This document shows, one piece after another, positions 6,462-8,311 of a stretch of DNA of 8,311 bases. Source of the DNA: JBCBJX01 sp038522735 (lineage in GTDB: Bacteria; Pseudomonadota; Alphaproteobacteria; Caulobacterales; Parvularculaceae); assembly GCA_038522735.1 (NCBI GenBank), contig JBCBJX010000116.1:1-8311 (forward strand), in the 5' to 3' direction. Positions within the stretch are counted from its first letter, which is position 1. Each line of letters starts with the position of its first letter. The notes under the pieces were generated by a model. It saw only the letters and a list, made by a program, of their open reading frames with translations. It was not told the DNA's origin and ran no database searches. Made by a program: the position numbers and the translations under genes.

Positions 6462-7247
6462 TTAGGAAGAAAGCTCCGCCCACACCGGCACGTGGTCGGA
6501 CGGCTTCTCTTTCGCTCGCTCCTGCTTGTCGATGCCGACGTCGGTCAGCCGGTCCGCAGCCTGCGGCGATAACAACAGGTGGTCGATGCGGATGCCGTGG
6601 TCCTTGGGCCAGGCGCCGGCCTGGTAGTCCCAGAAGGTGTAGGCGATCTCGGTCGGCTTTTTCTCGCGGAAGGCCTCGGTGAGGCCGAGATTGAGGAGGG
6701 TACGGAACATCGCTCGGCTTTCGGGGCGGTAGAGGGCGTCGCCCTCCCACGCGGCCGGGTCGTGCACGTCTTCCGGCGCGGGCATGACGTTGTAGTCGCC
6801 GGCGAGGACGAAGGCGTCTTCGAGCTTCAACAGCTCGCGCGCATGGACGACGAGGCGCTCCATCCAGGCGAGCTTGTAGTCGAATTTCGGTCCCGGCGCC
6901 GGGTTGCCGTTCGGCAGGTAGAGACCGCCGACCCGAACGGGCGCGGCGTCGGCCGGCGTCACCAGCGCTTCGATATAGCGGGCCTGTTCGTCTTCATCGT
7001 CGCCCGGCAGGCCCTTGCGCACGTCCTCGATCGGGTGCCTGGAGAGGAGGGCGACGCCGTTATAGGTCTTCTGTCCGTGCACGGCGACGTTGTAGCCGCG
7101 GCTCTCGAATTCGAGCGCGGGGAACTTCTCATCGACGCACTTGATCTCCTGCAGGACGGCGACGTCCGGCGCCGCGGCGTCGAACCACTCCAGAATGCGC
7201 GGCAGGCGGGCGTTGATGGAATTGACGTTGAAGGTGGCGATCTTCAT
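6462..7247 (-). CDS. xthA: Exodeoxyribonuclease III (AP endonuclease, 3'-5' exonuclease)
   Basis: This 261-residue enzyme of the EEP nuclease family cuts DNA at abasic sites and removes blocked 3' ends in base-excision repair. All catalytic landmarks are visible: Asn7 in KIATFNVNSIN, Glu34 in LQEIKC (metal ligand), Tyr110 in GGLYLPNG, Asp151 and Asn153 in AGDYNV, Asp222 in IDHLL, and Asp251-His252 in SDHVPVW at the C-terminus. Length is as expected for bacterial XthA. ATG 7247 is the start: the family begins with MKI, and it overlaps the stop of the upstream MAPEG gene as ATGA, indicating translational coupling. A longer reading from 7295 would add 16 unrelated residues that lie inside the MAPEG gene. 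A hairpin follows the stop codon after one base. Confidence 0.96.
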   Translation of the reverse strand: MKIATFNVNSINARLPRILEWFDAAAPDVAVLQEIKCVDEKFPALEFESRGYNVAVHGQKTYNGVALLSRHPIEDVRKGLPGDDEDEQARYIEALVTPADAAPVRVGGLYLPNGNPAPGPKFDYKLAWMERLVVHARELLKLEDAFVLAGDYNVMPAPEDVHDPAAWEGDALYRPESRAMFRTLLNLGLTEAFREKKPTEIAYTFWDYQAGAWPKDHGIRIDHLLLSPQAADRLTDVGIDKQERAKEKPSDHVPVWAELSS

Positions 7248-7672
7248 GGCCGCGCGTCCCAGCCGGTGATGAACGAGACGCCGAAGACCAGCCACATGGC
7301 GATGAGCGCGAGCGCCGATCCGAGGAAGAACATGAACCGCCGCGGCACGAAATTGGTCGTCACGTGGACGTAGGCGTGGGCGATCCGCATGATGACGAAC
7401 ACCCAGGCGAGGCCCGCGAGGATGTGCGTCGCCGTGTCCGTCGCATGGGAGAGGGCGACGACGACGTAAAAGAGCACCGGCAGCTCAAACTGGTTGTGGA
7501 ACGCCGCGCCGATGGCGCGCGTTTTTTCGTCGTAGACGTCGTTCTGCAGGGCGACGTCCTCGAAACTCGCCTCGCCCCGGCGAATGCACGCCGTGCGCGC
7601 AGCGCCCATCCAGAACATGAGCGCGAGGGTGAGGGCCACCTGAATGAAGACCGGTAGGATGAGGGAGGGCAT
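7244..7672 (-). CDS. MAPEG family integral membrane protein
   Basis: This 142-residue protein has four predicted membrane segments (about 3-23, 63-78, 82-98 and 113-135), the layout of the MAPEG family (membrane-associated proteins in eicosanoid and glutathione metabolism). FHNQFELPVLFY (58-69) matches the family's conserved N-x-x-E-x-P segment at the start of helix 2, and RIAHAYVHVTTNFVPRR (96-112) matches the R-x-x-H/Y block. Some bacterial members have glutathione transferase or peroxidase activity, but many are uncharacterised, so the substrate is unknown. It lies 71 bp after the nitroreductase and overlaps xthA by four bases, suggesting one transcript. The start at 7672 opens on a hydrophobic helix and is the most upstream in-frame choice; its ribosome-binding site is weak. 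Confidence 0.85.
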   Translation of the reverse strand: MPSLILPVFIQVALTLALMFWMGAARTACIRRGEASFEDVALQNDVYDEKTRAIGAAFHNQFELPVLFYVVVALSHATDTATHILAGLAWVFVIMRIAHAYVHVTTNFVPRRFMFFLGSALALIAMWLVFGVSFITGWDARP

Positions 7673-7743
7673 GGGGCGCTCCAGTTGTGAGTCGCTGTTC
7701 TATAAACTGTCATGCGGGCGAGCGCGAAACCCCGGATCGAGAG
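7673..7743 (-). promoter_or_regulatory. Short gap between nitroreductase and MAPEG gene with an AT-rich possible -10 region
   Basis: In this 71-bp gap the stretch read on the - strand as GACAGTTTATAGAACAG (around 7699-7716) is distinctly AT-richer than the surroundings, and TATAGA could be a -10 element. No good -35 match is visible at the right spacing. The gap may hold a secondary promoter for the MAPEG-xthA pair, or the three genes may simply be read through from the nitroreductase. Confidence 0.25.
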
Positions 7744-8311
7744 CTAAGCGCCATGAAACGTCGCCACCTCCTCCAGCGGCGCGCGGTCGGCGCGGAGGCG
7801 GTTCACCGGGTGCTCGGGGTCCGCCTTGCCGAGGGCCATGCCGCAATAAAGCTCCTCCGTCTCCGGAACGCCCAAGCACGTCTCCACCGTGCGGGCGCGG
7901 GTGGACCAGGCCTCCTGCATGCAGGTGGCGAGGCCGCGCTCCTCCGCCAGCAGGCAGATCGTCTGCATGAACATGCCGAGATGGGCCCACTGACCACGGT
8001 CGAAGCGGGTGTCGAGGGTGAAGAAAAGACCGACAGGCGCGCCGAAGAACTCGAAGTTCTTCGCGAGCCAGGCGAGGCGGCCCATCTTGTCTTCCCGCGG
8101 CACGCCGAGAAGGTCGTACATCGCCTCGCCCAGCTCGAAGCGGCGGGTGCGCCAGGGCTCGGCGAGTTTTTCCGGGTACACCCTGATATGGCCTTCGTCT
8201 TCAAACGGCGCCTCGGCCATGCGCGCGGCGACGGCGTCGATCACCCGCTGGCGCGCCGCGCCCGTGACCACGTGGACCCGCCACGGTTGCAGATTGCCGC
8301 CGGAGGGGGAG
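7744..8311 (-). CDS. Nitroreductase family FMN-dependent oxidoreductase (5' end beyond the window)
   Basis: The frame stays open to the right edge, so the gene starts outside the window; the in-frame GTG at 8271 is internal. Upstream of it the last 40 bases encode SPSGGNLQPWRVHVVTG, the N-terminal FMN-phosphate-binding signature of nitroreductases (S-P-S-x-x-N-x-Q-P-W). Later blocks also fit: GAPVGLFFTLD, the dimer-interface helix QWAHLGMFMQTICLLAEERGL with CMQEAW, and the C-terminal NRLRADRAPLEEVATFHG. About 188 residues are visible of an expected 200-225, so only a short N-terminal piece is missing. These flavoproteins use NAD(P)H to reduce nitro compounds, quinones or other acceptors; the physiological substrate cannot be read from sequence. 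It is the first visible gene of a - strand run continuing into MAPEG and xthA. Confidence 0.93.
   Translation of the reverse strand, partial: SPSGGNLQPWRVHVVTGAARQRVIDAVAARMAEAPFEDEGHIRVYPEKLAEPWRTRRFELGEAMYDLLGVPREDKMGRLAWLAKNFEFFGAPVGLFFTLDTRFDRGQWAHLGMFMQTICLLAEERGLATCMQEAWSTRARTVETCLGVPETEELYCGMALGKADPEHPVNRLRADRAPLEEVATFHGA

Noticed and set aside
6211..6750. A - strand open frame through the repeat region encoding PLTPGPSPKGEG-like peptides
   Set aside because: This is the usual artefact of reading the dispersed hairpin repeats as protein; the frame runs out of xthA antisense context and has no start signal.
6579..7373. A 264-codon + strand frame opposite xthA and MAPEG
   Set aside because: It is the antisense shadow of exonuclease III, whose active-site residues are all present on the - strand.

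Overview
This is a GC-rich, densely packed chromosomal window that reads like an alphaproteobacterium. The reasons are the codon bias, the short intergenic gaps, the REP-like palindromes built around CTTCGTCCTGAGGAGCC, and the dispersed repeats that would read as a Pro/Ser/Gly-rich peptide if translated. It holds eight genes: six complete, a ninth fragment-like C-terminus at the left edge, and one gene cut by the right edge. All belong to recognisable families. I see no tRNA, rRNA, CRISPR array, insertion sequence or phage gene.

Left block (1-2158, + strand): the last 28 codons of a probable FAD-dependent carotenoid desaturase or oxidase, then a REP-like cruciform, then a PlsC-type acyltransferase joined by an ATGA overlap to a family-2 glycosyltransferase. 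The glycosyltransferase looks like CrtQ of the C30 (staphyloxanthin-type) carotenoid pathway. Together these suggest the end of a carotenoid cluster that glycosylates a carotenoid end group and then esterifies the sugar with a fatty acid. That is inferred from family and context.

Middle block (2124-6169): a membrane acyltransferase-3 (OafA/NodX type) on the - strand overlaps the glycosyltransferase tail by 35 bp. It is divergent from an exported serine hydrolase of the beta-lactamase/class C family. A 33-bp gap containing a hairpin leads to ilvD, a short-form dihydroxy-acid dehydratase for branched-chain amino acid synthesis.

Repeat region (6170-6461): about 290 bp without a gene. It has two related GC-rich hairpins and then an inverted pair of dispersed-repeat hairpins, the last of which touches the xthA stop codon.

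Right block (- strand, 8311 to 6462): a nitroreductase missing its first residues at the window edge, a MAPEG membrane protein, and exonuclease III (xthA). MAPEG and xthA overlap by ATGA and are probably co-transcribed. The block hints at redox, detoxification and DNA-repair functions, but that link is loose.

I found no convincing new multi-gene system. The points most worth a second look are the carotenoid glycosyl-acyl tailoring pair and the layered repeat structure at 6203-6460.
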